NCBI RefSeq assembly: GCF_013315815.1
Contig: NZ_CP046051.1
Location: 1,054,001 to 1,118,000 of the forward strand
DNA length: 64,000 nucleotides
Reading direction: 5' to 3'
Origin: Caproicibacterium lactatifermentans
Lineage (GTDB): Bacteria > Bacillota > Clostridia > Oscillospirales > Acutalibacteraceae
Positions 1-8,045 of the stretch are shown here, one piece after another. Each line of letters begins with the position of its first letter. Position 1 is the stretch's first letter. A model generated the notes under the pieces. That model did no database searches and was not told where the DNA came from. It worked only from the letters and a program-made list of their open reading frames with translations. Position numbers and translations under genes: made by a program.

Positions 1-324
1 GGTAGCCTGTGCAGCGTCCATTTCCTGAATATGTGCACTGTCACGCAGCATAATCTGCATCAGATAGGTCGTTTTGCTGGTTGCAATAATTTTCCCCTGG
101 AACCCCTGCTTGACCAGCAGGGGAAGGCGGCCTGAATGGTCGATATGTGCGTGTGTAATAAGTACATAGTCTACCAGATTCGCATGGAATGGAAATTCCC
201 AATTATTTGTTTCATCCTCGCCTTGCTGCATACCACAGTCAATTAAAATATGTCTTCCATTTACTGTTAGGCAGTGACAGCTGCCTGTTACCTCTTTATC
301 AGCACCGTAAAAAGTTAAATTCAT
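1..324 (-). CDS. MBL-fold metallo-hydrolase (beta-CASP-like), 3' part cut by window edge
   Basis: Only the first 108 codons are present; the gene runs off the left edge. The N terminus is a typical metallo-beta-lactamase fold: a strand beginning MNLTFYGADKEVTGS, then the metal-binding motif HAHIDH at residues 58-63, followed by SGRLPLL. The T-G-S-C near residue 14 and the HSGRLP continuation are as in beta-CASP RNA nucleases and related YSH1-type proteins, but the beta-CASP domain itself lies outside the window, so substrate class (RNA versus small molecule) cannot be fixed. The ATG at 324 is followed without interruption by the fold, so the start is well supported. Transcription is leftward, co-oriented with exoA upstream. 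Confidence 0.85.
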   Translation of the reverse strand, partial: MNLTFYGADKEVTGSCHCLTVNGRHILIDCGMQQGEDETNNWEFPFHANLVDYVLITHAHIDHSGRLPLLVKQGFQGKIIATSKTTYLMQIMLRDSAHIQEMDAAQAT

Positions 325-409
325 AGAGCCCCCTGCTTTCTTCTGTTACTACGATAACGTAAAGTTGCCCATTCTGCCTGTAAAGATGGACATATGGACT
401 TGCATTCGC

Positions 410-1153
410 TTAATCTTTTACTTCCAGCAAAATTGGACAATGGTCGCTGCCATAAACATCTGATAAAATTTCACTCTTTGCTATACGTGGAAATAAACGA
501 TTGGAAGTTAAGAAATAATCAATACGCCATCCGGCGTTGGTATCGCGTGCGTGGAAACGGTAACTCCACCAGCTGTATGCTCCAGTTTGCTGTAGATGCA
601 GTGCACGAAAGGTATCCGTAAATCCAGACTGCAGCAATTGAGTGAATTTTGCACGTTCCTGGTCGGAGAATCCAGCATTTCCACGATTGGGACCTGGATT
701 CTTTAGGTCGATTTCTTCGTGTGCTACGTTGAGGTCCCCGCAAAGGATGACTGGTTTTTGGGCATCAAGCCTCATCAAATATTCCCGCTGTGTATCCTCC
801 CACTGCATACGGTAATCAATGCGTGCTAATCCCTGCTGGGAATTGGGAGAATAAAAGGTTACGACATAATATTCTGGGAATTCCAGTGTTATGCTGCGCC
901 CTTCACCGGTACATGTATCATAAGCAGTAGAAAGCGGCTGTTTTCGTGTAAATACAGCTGTGCCGGAATATCCTTTTCGTTCTGCCGAATTCCAAAGTTG
1001 CTGATAACCTGGTAAATTTAGTTCTACTTGCCCCGGCTGCATTTTTGTTTCCTGTACGCAAAATATATCTGCATCTACAGAAGAGAAAAAATCCAGGAAT
1101 CCTTTTTTAATGCAAGCCCGCAGACCATTTACATTCCATGAAATTATTTTCAT
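410..1153 (-). CDS. exoA: Exodeoxyribonuclease III (AP endonuclease)
   Basis: 247 codons, full length for the ExoA/Xth branch of the endonuclease/exonuclease/phosphatase superfamily. It cleaves DNA 5' of abasic sites in base-excision repair and has 3' exonuclease activity. Visible signatures are the N-terminal MKIISWNVNGLRA, the metal-binding Glu at about residue 35 in FCVQETKMQ, the GDLNVAHEEIDL block with the catalytic Asp and Asn, and the C-terminal SDHCPILLEV carrying the catalytic His. The ATG at 1153 begins the conserved first strand. It sits alone between the truncated hydrolase gene and the tRNA-Leu region; no strong promoter was recognised upstream on the minus strand. Confidence 0.96.
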   Translation of the reverse strand: MKIISWNVNGLRACIKKGFLDFFSSVDADIFCVQETKMQPGQVELNLPGYQQLWNSAERKGYSGTAVFTRKQPLSTAYDTCTGEGRSITLEFPEYYVVTFYSPNSQQGLARIDYRMQWEDTQREYLMRLDAQKPVILCGDLNVAHEEIDLKNPGPNRGNAGFSDQERAKFTQLLQSGFTDTFRALHLQQTGAYSWWSYRFHARDTNAGWRIDYFLTSNRLFPRIAKSEILSDVYGSDHCPILLEVKD

Positions 1154-1331
1154 ACATAAAGGGACCTTTCATTATTTATCTTTTAAAAAGTACAAGAGGG
1201 AACGTGTAACAAATAAACTATTCTTTCTTTTAAATTATATACATTTTTGTACAATATTGCAACATAAAGTTTTTATTGTTCTCTTTTTAGTGCTTTTTGA
1301 CCACAATCCTGCGCAGAAAAGTGAAAAACAG

Positions 1332-1360
1332 TTGACATTTCTTAAATGTAATGATATAAT
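1332..1360 (+). promoter_or_regulatory. Sigma-A promoter of tRNA-Leu
   Basis: Perfect consensus: TTGACA at 1332-1337, a 17-nt spacer, TATAAT at 1355-1360. The predicted start lies about 10 nt before the tRNA 5' end at 1378, as expected for a strong stable-RNA promoter. Confidence 0.9.
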
Positions 1361-1377
1361 AATCCACGTTGTCACAA

Positions 1378-1462
1378 GCGCGAGTGCTGGAACTGGCAGA
1401 CAGGCACGTTTGAGGGGCGTGTGTTGTATGACGTACGGGTTCAAGTCCCGTCTCGCGCACCA
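1378..1462 (+). tRNA. tRNA-Leu (anticodon GAG)
   Basis: 85-nt class II tRNA with CCA encoded. The acceptor arm GCGCGAG (1378-1384) pairs with CTCGCGC (1452-1458), followed by discriminator A and CCA at 1460-1462. It has a long variable arm, a T-loop GTTCAAGTC, and an anticodon loop TTTGAGG giving GAG, which reads CUC/CUU leucine codons. A dedicated promoter precedes it and a terminator follows, so it is a single-gene transcription unit. Confidence 0.95.
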
Positions 1463-1469
1463 AGGTATG

Positions 1470-1517
1470 GTCTTGAAATATCGCATAAGTATGCGGTTTT
1501 CAGGACTTTTCTTTTTA
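1470..1517 (+). terminator. Intrinsic terminator after tRNA-Leu
   Basis: Interrupted stem: GTCTTGAAA at 1470-1478 pairs with TTTTCAGGAC ending at 1506, with an inner CGCATA/TATGCG stem, followed by a T-rich run at 1507-1517. Confidence 0.75.
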
Positions 1518-1549
1518 TCAGTCGTATTTCACTTTTTTCCTGCATATTA

Positions 1550-1688
1550 TAGGAGTACGGGGGAATGACAGCTGTACATAATAATTTCCTCTATATATCC
1601 GGACAGCACAGCACATGAGCTGGCTGCACCGGCAGTACTCCTAACTGACACGAGGCCAGGGCAAACAATGCTCTGGCCCCTGTTTTTT
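1550..1688 (+). ncRNA. Candidate structured RNA ending in an intrinsic terminator; class unknown
   Basis: No ORF with gene character covers this stretch. TAGGAGTAC (1550-1558) is perfectly complementary to GTACTCCTA (1635-1643), closing a domain of about 95 nt. Inside it, CCGG at 1599-1602 and 1629-1632 closes a second hairpin with two CAGC/GCTG steps. A 9-bp terminator (1654-1678) with a T-run follows at once. The next gene on the plus strand is more than 2.6 kb away, because yebC converges from the other side, so this would be a free-standing transcript and not a leader. A TATTAT at 1545-1550 might be a -10 box but has no convincing -35. It could be a regulatory RNA; I could not match it to 6S, SRP, tmRNA or a known riboswitch. 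Confidence 0.45.
1654..1688 (+). terminator. Intrinsic terminator of the RNA candidate
   Basis: Nine-base-pair stem 1654-1662 with 1670-1678, loop AAACAAT, then CCTGTTTTTT. Orientation is plus: the mirrored strand has no T-run. Confidence 0.85.
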
Positions 1689-1722
1689 ATGGGGAAGACT
1701 TTATTGGGAGGCAAGGAAAAAT

Positions 1723-1769
1723 AAAAAATCCAAAGCAGATACAGAAAATTGTATCCTGCTTTGGATTTT
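1723..1769 (-). terminator. Intrinsic terminator of yebC (possibly bidirectional)
   Basis: Long near-perfect inverted repeat: AAAATCCAAAGCAG starting near 1725 pairs with CTGCTTTGGATTTT ending at 1769. Read on the minus strand it ends in a run of T, 35 nt after the yebC stop. Confidence 0.85.
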
Positions 1770-1803
1770 CCACTTTTCATACATTTGATGCAAGTGAAAA
1801 GCT

Positions 1804-2550
1804 TTACTCTTCGTTGTCTTCCACATCGGACATATCCCAGTTGTGCCAAACGTTCTGCACATCATCCAAATCTTCCAGCGTGTCCAGCAATTTCTGCATA
1901 CTGTTTTGCTTACTCTCCGGAACCTTTACATAAGTAGAGGGAACCATCTGAATTTCAGCTGTTTCAAACTCATAGCCCTTATTGGTTAAGTCATTCAGCA
2001 CACCGGAAAAGTCATCCGGTTCGGTAAAGATTTCAAAGACATCTTCGTCTGCCTGCAGGTCTGCCGCGCCGGCTTCCAAAGCATCTTCCATCACTTTATC
2101 CTCTTCATGGCCTTCACGTTCAATGACCAGTACACCTTTGCGCTCAAACAGGAAAGAAACACATCCCGTTGTGCCGAGGTTCCCGCCATATTTATCAAAA
2201 TCATGGCGAACATCTGCTGCTGTACGATTGCGGTTATCAGACAGTGCTTCTACAATAACAGCAACACCGCAGGGGCCATATCCCTCATAGACAATATTTT
2301 CGTATTTGTTTTCGTCGCCGTCACCAGCTGCACGTTTGATAATACGTTCAATATTATCATTCGGAACATTCGCTGCTTTCGCTTTTGCAATGCAGTCCTT
2401 TAGCTTTGAGTTGCTGACTGGGTCCGGTCCGCCGCCTTCTTTGACAGCAACTGCAAGTTCACGGCCGATTTTTGTAAAGACTTTTGCCTTTGCGCCATCG
2501 GTTTTTTCCTTTTTTCGTTTGATATTATTCCATTTCGAATGGCCAGACAT
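1804..2550 (-). CDS. yebC: YebC/PmpR (TACO1) family protein
   Basis: 248 codons, the normal length for this family. The N terminus MSGHSKWNNIKRKK and the downstream AKVFTKIGRELAVAVKEGG, NDNIERIIKRA and the acidic GATDLQ-like region are diagnostic. Members have been described as transcriptional regulators and more recently as ribosome-associated factors that ease translation of difficult motifs; sequence alone does not decide between these roles. An upstream in-frame TTG at 2571 exists, but the AGGAGG ribosome-binding site lies between it and the ATG at 2550, so 2550 is the start. It is followed by a strong terminator and preceded by a probable promoter at 2586-2614. Confidence 0.95.
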   Translation of the reverse strand: MSGHSKWNNIKRKKEKTDGAKAKVFTKIGRELAVAVKEGGGPDPVSNSKLKDCIAKAKAANVPNDNIERIIKRAAGDGDENKYENIVYEGYGPCGVAVIVEALSDNRNRTAADVRHDFDKYGGNLGTTGCVSFLFERKGVLVIEREGHEEDKVMEDALEAGAADLQADEDVFEIFTEPDDFSGVLNDLTNKGYEFETAEIQMVPSTYVKVPESKQNSMQKLLDTLEDLDDVQNVWHNWDMSDVEDNEE

Positions 2551-2585
2551 ATTTGTATTTCCTCCTGACAAAAAAACTATTTCTT

Positions 2586-2614
2586 AGTATACCATAAACA
2601 AACGAACGGGGCAA
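2586..2614 (-). promoter_or_regulatory. Probable yebC promoter
   Basis: On the minus strand, TTGCCC (2609-2614), 17-nt spacer, TATACT (2586-2591), located 36 nt upstream of the yebC start. The -10 is good and the -35 partial. Confidence 0.5.
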
Positions 2615-2633
2615 GATGGAAAGAATGGCTTCA

Positions 2634-3149
2634 TTACTGCTTTTTAGGTTCAGGGTATTCTTTGCCAAAGGTTTCTACGGTTACTTTTGTCATGACCTGT
2701 TCCTTCCGTGGGCGGTCATTATAATCCCGGCGTGCAGAAACAATTTTATCGGCGGCTTCCATCCCTTCTGTTACTTTTCCGAAAGCAGCATACTGGCCAT
2801 CTAGGTGCGGAGCATCAGCGACCATAATGAAGAACTGACTGCCGGCGGAATTTGGATCCATCGTGCGGGCCATGCTGAGAACACCGCGGGTATGTTTTAA
2901 AGAGTTTGCAAAACCGTTGGCTAAAAATTCGCCGCTGATGCTGTATCCCGGGCCGCCCATGCCGGTGCCATCCGGGTCACCGCCCTGAATCATAAAGCCA
3001 GGAATAACTCTGTGAAATATTGTACTGTCAAAAAAGCCGGAATGCACTAGACTAATAAAATTGCATACGGTATTCGGTGCAATCTCCGGATACAGTTCCG
3101 CTTTAATAGTGCCCGCGGTCGTTTCAAATGTGACAACAGGATTGTTCAT
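2634..3149 (-). CDS. Peptidyl-prolyl cis-trans isomerase, cyclophilin type
   Basis: 171 codons forming a single cyclophilin domain that speeds proline isomerisation during protein folding. The catalytic core FHRVIPGFMIQGGDP (from about residue 45, including the active-site Arg) is intact. GTGMGGPGYSI, the MARTMDPNSAGSQFFI block and the HLDGQYAAFGKV segment follow in family order. There is no signal peptide, so it is probably cytoplasmic. The ATG at 3149 is preceded by GGGGGT at suitable spacing; an upstream TTG at 3170 has no ribosome-binding site. It lies between sigK and yebC on the same strand, but a promoter before yebC suggests separate expression. Confidence 0.94.
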   Translation of the reverse strand: MNNPVVTFETTAGTIKAELYPEIAPNTVCNFISLVHSGFFDSTIFHRVIPGFMIQGGDPDGTGMGGPGYSISGEFLANGFANSLKHTRGVLSMARTMDPNSAGSQFFIMVADAPHLDGQYAAFGKVTEGMEAADKIVSARRDYNDRPRKEQVMTKVTVETFGKEYPEPKKQ

Positions 3150-3276
3150 GTGTGGATACCCCCATATCAATGATTAACTTCTGCCGTTCCGCACAAAAAG
3201 TGCCGGAATCTCTATACTGGCTCAGTATAAACCAAAATAGGGGGAAGAGCAAGCGCCCGCATACAGAATACATTTC

Positions 3277-3981
3277 TTACACGGAAGGATGCATGTGAGA
3301 TTCAAACTGCCTGTGCAGGTTTTCTAGCGCTTTTTTTTCAATTCGAGAAACATAGCTGCGTGAAATACCGAGCACTTGGGCAACTTCCCGCTGTGTACGC
3401 GGCCGTGTACCATTTAAACCGTAGCGCAGCAGGATAATCGTCTGCTCACGGGAAGATAAATTTTGTATGTATTTGTACAGCTTTTCACACTTAATTTTTC
3501 GGTCCAAATTGTCGAAAATATTGTCATCGCTGGCCAACACGTCCATCAGCGTAAGGGCACTTCCGTCTTTATCATTATCTATCGGTTCATTCATGGAAAC
3601 ATCCTGCGCGGATTTTTTCATGCTGCGAAAATGCATTAAAATTTCGTTTTCAATACACCTGGCAGCATAGCTGGAAAGGCGAATGCCTTTTTTCGGGTCG
3701 AATGTGTTAACCGCTTTAATCAGTCCAATTGTACCAATCGAAATGAGGTCCTCCTGGTCCACACGCTTTCCGGAAGCATACTTTTTTATAATGTGGGCCA
3801 CCAGACGCAGGTTATGTGAAATGAGTTCGTCTTTGGCCTTTTTATCTCCCTGTGCCATCCGCTGCAGGCAGTCGCGCTCCTGCTCGGCCGTAAGGGCATG
3901 CGGAAAGGAACCGGAACCTGTAACGTGCAAAACAAAAAACAGCAAACCGGACAATATCCCCAACAGCATTGACTCCAGCAT
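3277..3981 (-). CDS. sigK: RNA polymerase sporulation sigma factor SigK, with pro-sequence
   Basis: 234 codons. The first ~22 residues form a hydrophobic pro-sequence (MLESMLLGILSGLLFFVLHV), which in known SigK proteins tethers the inactive precursor to the outer forespore membrane until SpoIVFB cleaves it. Sigma region 2 follows (ISHNLRLVAHIIKKY, then EDLISIGTIGLIKAVNTFD, with SSYAARCIENEILM for promoter melting), then a region 4 helix-turn-helix (TQREVAQVLGISRSYVSRIEKKAL). The reading frame is continuous, so there is no skin-type excision element here. The AAAGGAGA site fits the ATG at 3981 (7-nt spacing) and not the ATG at 3987, which it abuts. Activity would be in the mother cell late in sporulation. 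Confidence 0.96.
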   Translation of the reverse strand: MLESMLLGILSGLLFFVLHVTGSGSFPHALTAEQERDCLQRMAQGDKKAKDELISHNLRLVAHIIKKYASGKRVDQEDLISIGTIGLIKAVNTFDPKKGIRLSSYAARCIENEILMHFRSMKKSAQDVSMNEPIDNDKDGSALTLMDVLASDDNIFDNLDRKIKCEKLYKYIQNLSSREQTIILLRYGLNGTRPRTQREVAQVLGISRSYVSRIEKKALENLHRQFESHMHPSV

Positions 3982-4151
3982 ATGCATTCTCCTTTTTTAA
4001 GCTGTCGATATTCTATTTTATGTTCTATACTGGAAGTTTGTTGCAAGTCCACCGGCTACCGTTTTGGTTTATTTTATTTGTCGGACAATGAAAAAATTAC
4101 GAACAAACGGTGAATTTTTTATAAATGGGACTCGCTTTTTTGAAAGCAGTA

Positions 4152-4160
4152 TGTTATAAT
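4152..4160 (+). promoter_or_regulatory. Extended -10 promoter of the SH3b/C39 gene
   Basis: TATAAT at 4155-4160 preceded by TGT at 4152-4154 (TGn extension); no good -35 at 17 nt. Lies about 90 nt upstream of the ATG. The 3982-4250 gap otherwise holds only leader sequence, with AAAGGAG before the start. Confidence 0.55.
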
Positions 4161-4250
4161 AGCATTACTTACAAATTTGTAATCATTGTAAAGGAATGAT
4201 AACAAAGGGTTCGGCTTTATCTATCTTACATAGAAAAGGAGTACAGCTTT

Positions 4251-6158
4251 ATGCAAAACAAGCACAATGCAGCAAGCAAACTTACAGCGGCCGCCATTGC
4301 AGCTGCTCTGCTGGCCAGTATGCTGACCGTTTCTGTTTCAGCTGCTGAAGGTTCTTCATCTGCCGTAAAGGCAAAGGCCGGAATGGCTTCAGCACTTATG
4401 GTAAGAAGGCAGTCTACGTTGCAAACTTTAACGGCAAAAAGTGTAACGGTGAACTATGGTGCAGGTGCTTCATCTACAGGGAAAGTACACGTATCCAGCT
4501 GCCTGAATCTCCGCTCAGCCGCAAGTACCAGCAGCCAAATTATCGGGCGGTTAACCAATGGCCAGACCGTTACCATTTTGAAAAATACGAACGGCTGGAT
4601 GCAGGTAACGACCTCGTCTGGTCAAACCGGTTACTGCAGCAGCAGCTATATTACCGTTACCACCACCTCTTCCTCCCAGACGAATTCCAGCGGCTCTGGA
4701 AGTTCTACGGCATCTAGCGGAAGTAAAGCGACCGTTAAGGTAAGTGGCGGCCTGAATCTTCGCTCGGCCGCAGGCACCAGCAGCAAAATTATCAGCTGCC
4801 TTTCCAATGGAGAGTCGGTAACTGTGCTGAGCACCAGCAATGGCTGGTCCTATATTCAAACTTCTGCAGGACAGAAGGGGTACTGCTGCTCTACTTATCT
4901 GACTGTCAGCAGCACTTCCGCCCCAGCTTCCAACAGCGGTAGTTCCAGTGTGTCCGGCAATGAAAAAGCAACCGTTAAAGTCAATGACAGCTTAAATCTT
5001 CGTTCTGCGGCAAGTACCAGCAGTACGGTAATTGGCAGCCTTTCAAACGGGCAGTCGGTAACTGTGCTGAGCACCAGCAATGGCTGGTCCTATATTCAAA
5101 CTTCTGCAGGACAGAAGGGGTACTGCTGCTCTACTTATCTGACTGTCAGCAACACTTCCGCCCCAGCTTCCAACAGCGGTAGTTCCAGTGTGTCCGGCAA
5201 TGAAAAAGCAACCGTTAAAGTCAATGACAGCTTAAATCTTCGTTCTGCGGCAAGTACCAGCAGTACGGTAATTGGCAGCCTTTCAAACGGGCAGTCGGTA
5301 ACTGTGCTGAGCACCAGCAATGGCTGGTCCTATATTCAAACTTCTGCAGGACAGAAGGGGTACTGTTGCTCTACTTATCTGGCTGCCGGCAGCACTTCTG
5401 CCCCGGTTTCCAACAACGGTAGTTCCAGTGTGTCCGGCAATAAAAAAGCAACCGTTAAAGTCAATGACAGCTTAAATCTTCGTTCTGCGGCAAGTACCAG
5501 CAGTACGGTAATTGGCAGCCTTTCAAACGGGCAGTCGGTAACCGTGCTGAGTGCCAGTAATGGCTGGTCTTATATTCAGACTTCTGCCGGTGCAAAAGGT
5601 TATTGCTGTTCCACTTATTTGGCCATTGACGGAAGTACGACAAACAATCCTTCAAATAGCAGTAGCAAAGTGCTAAATGGACTTCCTGCGTACAAGCAGT
5701 ATGATTCTGAATGGGCTAATACCTATATTGGAAGCAGCTATGGCGGCACAATTCATGCGATTGGTTGTCTGGTAACAAGCCTTGCAATGTCAGAAAGCTA
5801 TCGCACACAAAGCCGCGTAACTCCAAATGACATTGCACATCAGTGTAACTTTACAAGCGGCGGCGGTTTGTATTGGCCTTCTAACTATTATGCGCTGTCT
5901 GGCGTTAGTGACTCCAACCTGAGTGGAATTTATCAGCAGCTGAAGTCTGGAAAGCCCGTTATTGTCGGTGGCTCCAACTCCAGAAGCTCCCATTGGATTA
6001 TCATTAAAGGCTATCAGAATGTACCACTGAACTCCAGCGGGAGTCCCACTTCTTTGTCTGCTTCTATGTTCCTGATTAACGACCCTGGATACGGCAATCA
6101 GACATTGGCGGATTATTTCAGTCAATTCCCATGTGGACATGTTTACCGTACATATTGA
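4251..6158 (+). CDS. Secreted five-SH3b-repeat protein with C-terminal C39-like peptidase domain
   Basis: 635 codons. A Sec signal peptide (about residues 1-33, positive start, AAAIAAALLASML core, cleavage near VSAAE) is followed by five bacterial SH3 domains of about 60 residues joined by Ser/Thr/Asn-rich linkers. These begin near residues 79, 163, 243, 323 and 403, each with LNLRSAA and GYC landmarks. Residues ~475-635 look like a peptidase_C39_2 domain: Cys in GCLVTSLAMS, His in SHWIIIKGY and LINDPGYG. By family knowledge, SH3b domains bind peptidoglycan, so a cell-wall protein or peptidase is likely; the substrate is unknown. Repeats 3 and 4 are nearly identical at DNA level, pointing to recent duplication. 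It is monocistronic with its own promoter and terminator. Confidence 0.85.
   Translation: MQNKHNAASKLTAAAIAAALLASMLTVSVSAAEGSSSAVKAKAGMASALMVRRQSTLQTLTAKSVTVNYGAGASSTGKVHVSSCLNLRSAASTSSQIIGRLTNGQTVTILKNTNGWMQVTTSSGQTGYCSSSYITVTTTSSSQTNSSGSGSSTASSGSKATVKVSGGLNLRSAAGTSSKIISCLSNGESVTVLSTSNGWSYIQTSAGQKGYCCSTYLTVSSTSAPASNSGSSSVSGNEKATVKVNDSLNLRSAASTSSTVIGSLSNGQSVTVLSTSNGWSYIQTSAGQKGYCCSTYLTVSNTSAPASNSGSSSVSGNEKATVKVNDSLNLRSAASTSSTVIGSLSNGQSVTVLSTSNGWSYIQTSAGQKGYCCSTYLAAGSTSAPVSNNGSSSVSGNKKATVKVNDSLNLRSAASTSSTVIGSLSNGQSVTVLSASNGWSYIQTSAGAKGYCCSTYLAIDGSTTNNPSNSSSKVLNGLPAYKQYDSEWANTYIGSSYGGTIHAIGCLVTSLAMSESYRTQSRVTPNDIAHQCNFTSGGGLYWPSNYYALSGVSDSNLSGIYQQLKSGKPVIVGGSNSRSSHWIIIKGYQNVPLNSSGSPTSLSASMFLINDPGYGNQTLADYFSQFPCGHVYRTY
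4812..5364 (+). repeat. 240-bp direct repeats encoding SH3b units
   Basis: The segment 4912-5124 recurs without mismatch at 5152-5364, and 4812-4910 matches 5052-5150. A third, more diverged copy continues to about 5570. The period is exactly 240 bp (80 codons), so the frame is kept. Such long exact repeats can expand or contract by recombination. Confidence 0.9.
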
Positions 6159-6162
6159 TAAC

Positions 6163-6197
6163 AAAGGCTGTTGCACAAAGGCAACGGCCTTTTTTAT
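6163..6197 (+). terminator. Intrinsic terminator of the SH3b/C39 gene
   Basis: AAAGGCTGTTGC (6163-6174) pairs with GCAACGGCCTTT (6181-6192), 6-nt loop, running into a T-tract. Confidence 0.88.
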
Positions 6198-6230
6198 ATT
6201 CTTCTTTCATAATAGTAGGTGTAAAACAAA

Positions 6231-7178
6231 GTGAAGAATCTTTCTAATTTAAATCGGTTTCTTGATAAATGTATGCCCATCCTTACCCCAACTGCGCTGG
6301 TACTGGGTGTCCTATTTCCACAAGTGACGGGCCGTTTTCTTCCGTATGTTATCGGCTTTTTTGCATTTATGACTTTTCAAGGAAGTCTAGACTCTGATTT
6401 TCGGCAGTTAAAAAAAGTGTTTTGTAATCTTCTGCCACTGATTGTTACATTGGGAATGCTTCATATTTGGATACCGTGTCTTGCCCGGTTTCTTGGTGGC
6501 GTATTCTTTGGATTTAACCCAAATCTGGTAGCCGGCATCGTTTTGGAATATATTGTGCCAACGGGTATTGTCAGTTTCATGTGGGTGAATATTTATAAGG
6601 GAAATGGTTCGCTTACACTGTCTATTATTTTATTGGACACTCTGCTGGCACCTATCATTGTACCTGCTAGCCTAAAAGTCCTGCTGGGTACTTCCGTACA
6701 GATGGATACCATAGGCATGATGAAGGATATGCTGCTGATGGTTGCTGTACCGGCAGTTGCGGGCATAACAATCAATCAGCTAAGCCATGGGAATGCAAAT
6801 AAAAGAGTAAAGCCCGCCCTAGCACCATTCGGAAAAGCAGCACTGTTTCTTGTCGTTTCCGGGAACTCCAGCCGAGTAGCCCCGTACATCAGACATCTTA
6901 CGCCGACTTTAGTCGGCGTTGCGGTGCTGATACTGTGTATATCCGCCTCTGGCTATTTGTGGGGCATTCTAGCGGCAAAGGTACTGCATCAGTCAAAAGA
7001 TACTCTCGTTTCTATGGCATACAACAGTGGTATGCGCAATATTAGTGCCGGTGCCGTGCTCGCAGGCGCCTATTTTCCACCTGCCGTTATGTTTCCGGTT
7101 ATGATTGGAACACTATTTCAGCAAGTCCTGGCTGCACTGTATGGGACTTGGTTCAATAAAAAGCGTGAGATAGGCTAA
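6231..7178 (+). CDS. Bile acid:sodium symporter (BASS) family transporter
   Basis: 315 codons, almost entirely hydrophobic, with about nine membrane segments and a short basic C terminus (WFNKKREIG). The pattern FMTFQGSLDSDFRQLKK early, VPTGIVSFMWVNIYKGN mid-protein and AYNSGMRNISAGAVLAGAYF late is that of the SBF/BASS family. These import anionic organic solutes with sodium; the substrate cannot be predicted here. The start is GTG at 6231 with only a weak AGTAGGTG site, so an internal ATG cannot be excluded. It follows the terminator of the previous gene at close range and precedes the pyrH promoter, so it may be a single-gene unit. Confidence 0.8.
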   Translation: MKNLSNLNRFLDKCMPILTPTALVLGVLFPQVTGRFLPYVIGFFAFMTFQGSLDSDFRQLKKVFCNLLPLIVTLGMLHIWIPCLARFLGGVFFGFNPNLVAGIVLEYIVPTGIVSFMWVNIYKGNGSLTLSIILLDTLLAPIIVPASLKVLLGTSVQMDTIGMMKDMLLMVAVPAVAGITINQLSHGNANKRVKPALAPFGKAALFLVVSGNSSRVAPYIRHLTPTLVGVAVLILCISASGYLWGILAAKVLHQSKDTLVSMAYNSGMRNISAGAVLAGAYFPPAVMFPVMIGTLFQQVLAALYGTWFNKKREIG

Positions 7179-7244
7179 ACAAAGCAGTAGCAGTAGAAGA
7201 AAAATTAAGATTGCTGCTTTAGACAGAAGCAAAAACTTCAGGAC

Positions 7245-7273
7245 TTGTAAAATGCCTTGAAATATTGTAGAAT
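7245..7273 (+). promoter_or_regulatory. Promoter of the pyrH operon
   Basis: TTGTAA (7245-7250), 17-nt spacer, TAGAAT (7268-7273), 52 nt before the pyrH ATG. Confidence 0.6.
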
Positions 7274-7324
7274 AAATTAGTCTTATTATGATTATATTTT
7301 GATTGAATTTTAGGAGTGTTTTTC

Positions 7325-8029
7325 ATGCAGCCACAATATAAGCGCATTTTATTAAAGCTCAGCGGTGAATCCCTTGCTGGTAAAGAAGGACATGGCATTG
7401 ATTTCGATACCGTTATGAAAATCTGCGGTCCAATAAAAGCCTGTTCACTGATGGGTGTGCAAATTGGTATCGTTGTAGGGGGCGGCAACTTTTGGCGCGG
7501 CCGTTCCAGTGGAAAAATGGACCGTACCCGCGCTGACCATATGGGAATGCTGGCCACAGCAATCAATGCGCTGGGCGTAGCGGATGCTTTGGAGCAGCTA
7601 GGTGTACAGGTCCGTGTACAGACAGCTATTACTATGCAGCAAATAGCAGAACCGTATATTCGAAATCGTGCTGTGCGTCATTTGGAAAAGGGCCGCGTTG
7701 TTGTCTTTGGCTGCGGAACCGGAAATCCGTTCTTTTCGACAGATACAGCAGCAGCCCTGCGCGCTGCCGAAATTGATGCAGATGTTATTTTAAAGGCAAC
7801 TATGGTCGATGGTGTCTATGATTCTGATCCGAAGACAAACCCAAATGCCAAAAAATACGAGACACTTTCCTTTACTGAAGTGTTGGATAAAAATTTAAAG
7901 GTTATGGACAGCACAGCTGCTTCCATGTGCCGTGATAATCATATTCCCATCTGTGTTTTCAGCATTGAAGACCCTGAAAATATTGAACGGGCTGTCTGCG
8001 GTGAACATATTGGTACAATTGTAAAATAA
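7325..8029 (+). CDS. pyrH: UMP kinase
   Basis: 234 codons, standard for bacterial UMP kinase of the amino-acid kinase fold. It phosphorylates UMP to UDP in pyrimidine nucleotide synthesis as a cytoplasmic hexamer. Visible: [12 protein letters not shown] at the start, [14 protein letters not shown] for phosphate binding, [20 protein letters not shown], and [19 protein letters not shown]. An in-frame GTG at 7316 abuts the TAGGAG site, so the ATG at 7325 with 9-nt spacing is preferred. frr follows 16 nt downstream, the usual order in Firmicutes. Confidence 0.97.
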   Translation: MQPQYKRILLKLSGESLAGKEGHGIDFDTVMKICGPIKACSLMGVQIGIVVGGGNFWRGRSSGKMDRTRADHMGMLATAINALGVADALEQLGVQVRVQTAITMQQIAEPYIRNRAVRHLEKGRVVVFGCGTGNPFFSTDTAAALRAAEIDADVILKATMVDGVYDSDPKTNPNAKKYETLSFTEVLDKNLKVMDSTAASMCRDNHIPICVFSIEDPENIERAVCGEHIGTIVK

Positions 8030-8045
8030 GGGAGGAAAATGTTTT

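Noticed and set aside
1110..1568. 152-codon plus-strand ORF
   Set aside because: It runs straight through tRNA-Leu, its promoter and terminator; low-complexity Phe-rich product with no family features.
1550..1688. 6S RNA or SRP RNA
   Set aside because: The closing stem surrounds a strongly asymmetric interior, not the 6S central bubble, and the SRP GGAA-type apical motif is absent.
3277..3981. skin-type insertion in sigK
   Set aside because: The frame is continuous from pro-sequence to region 4.
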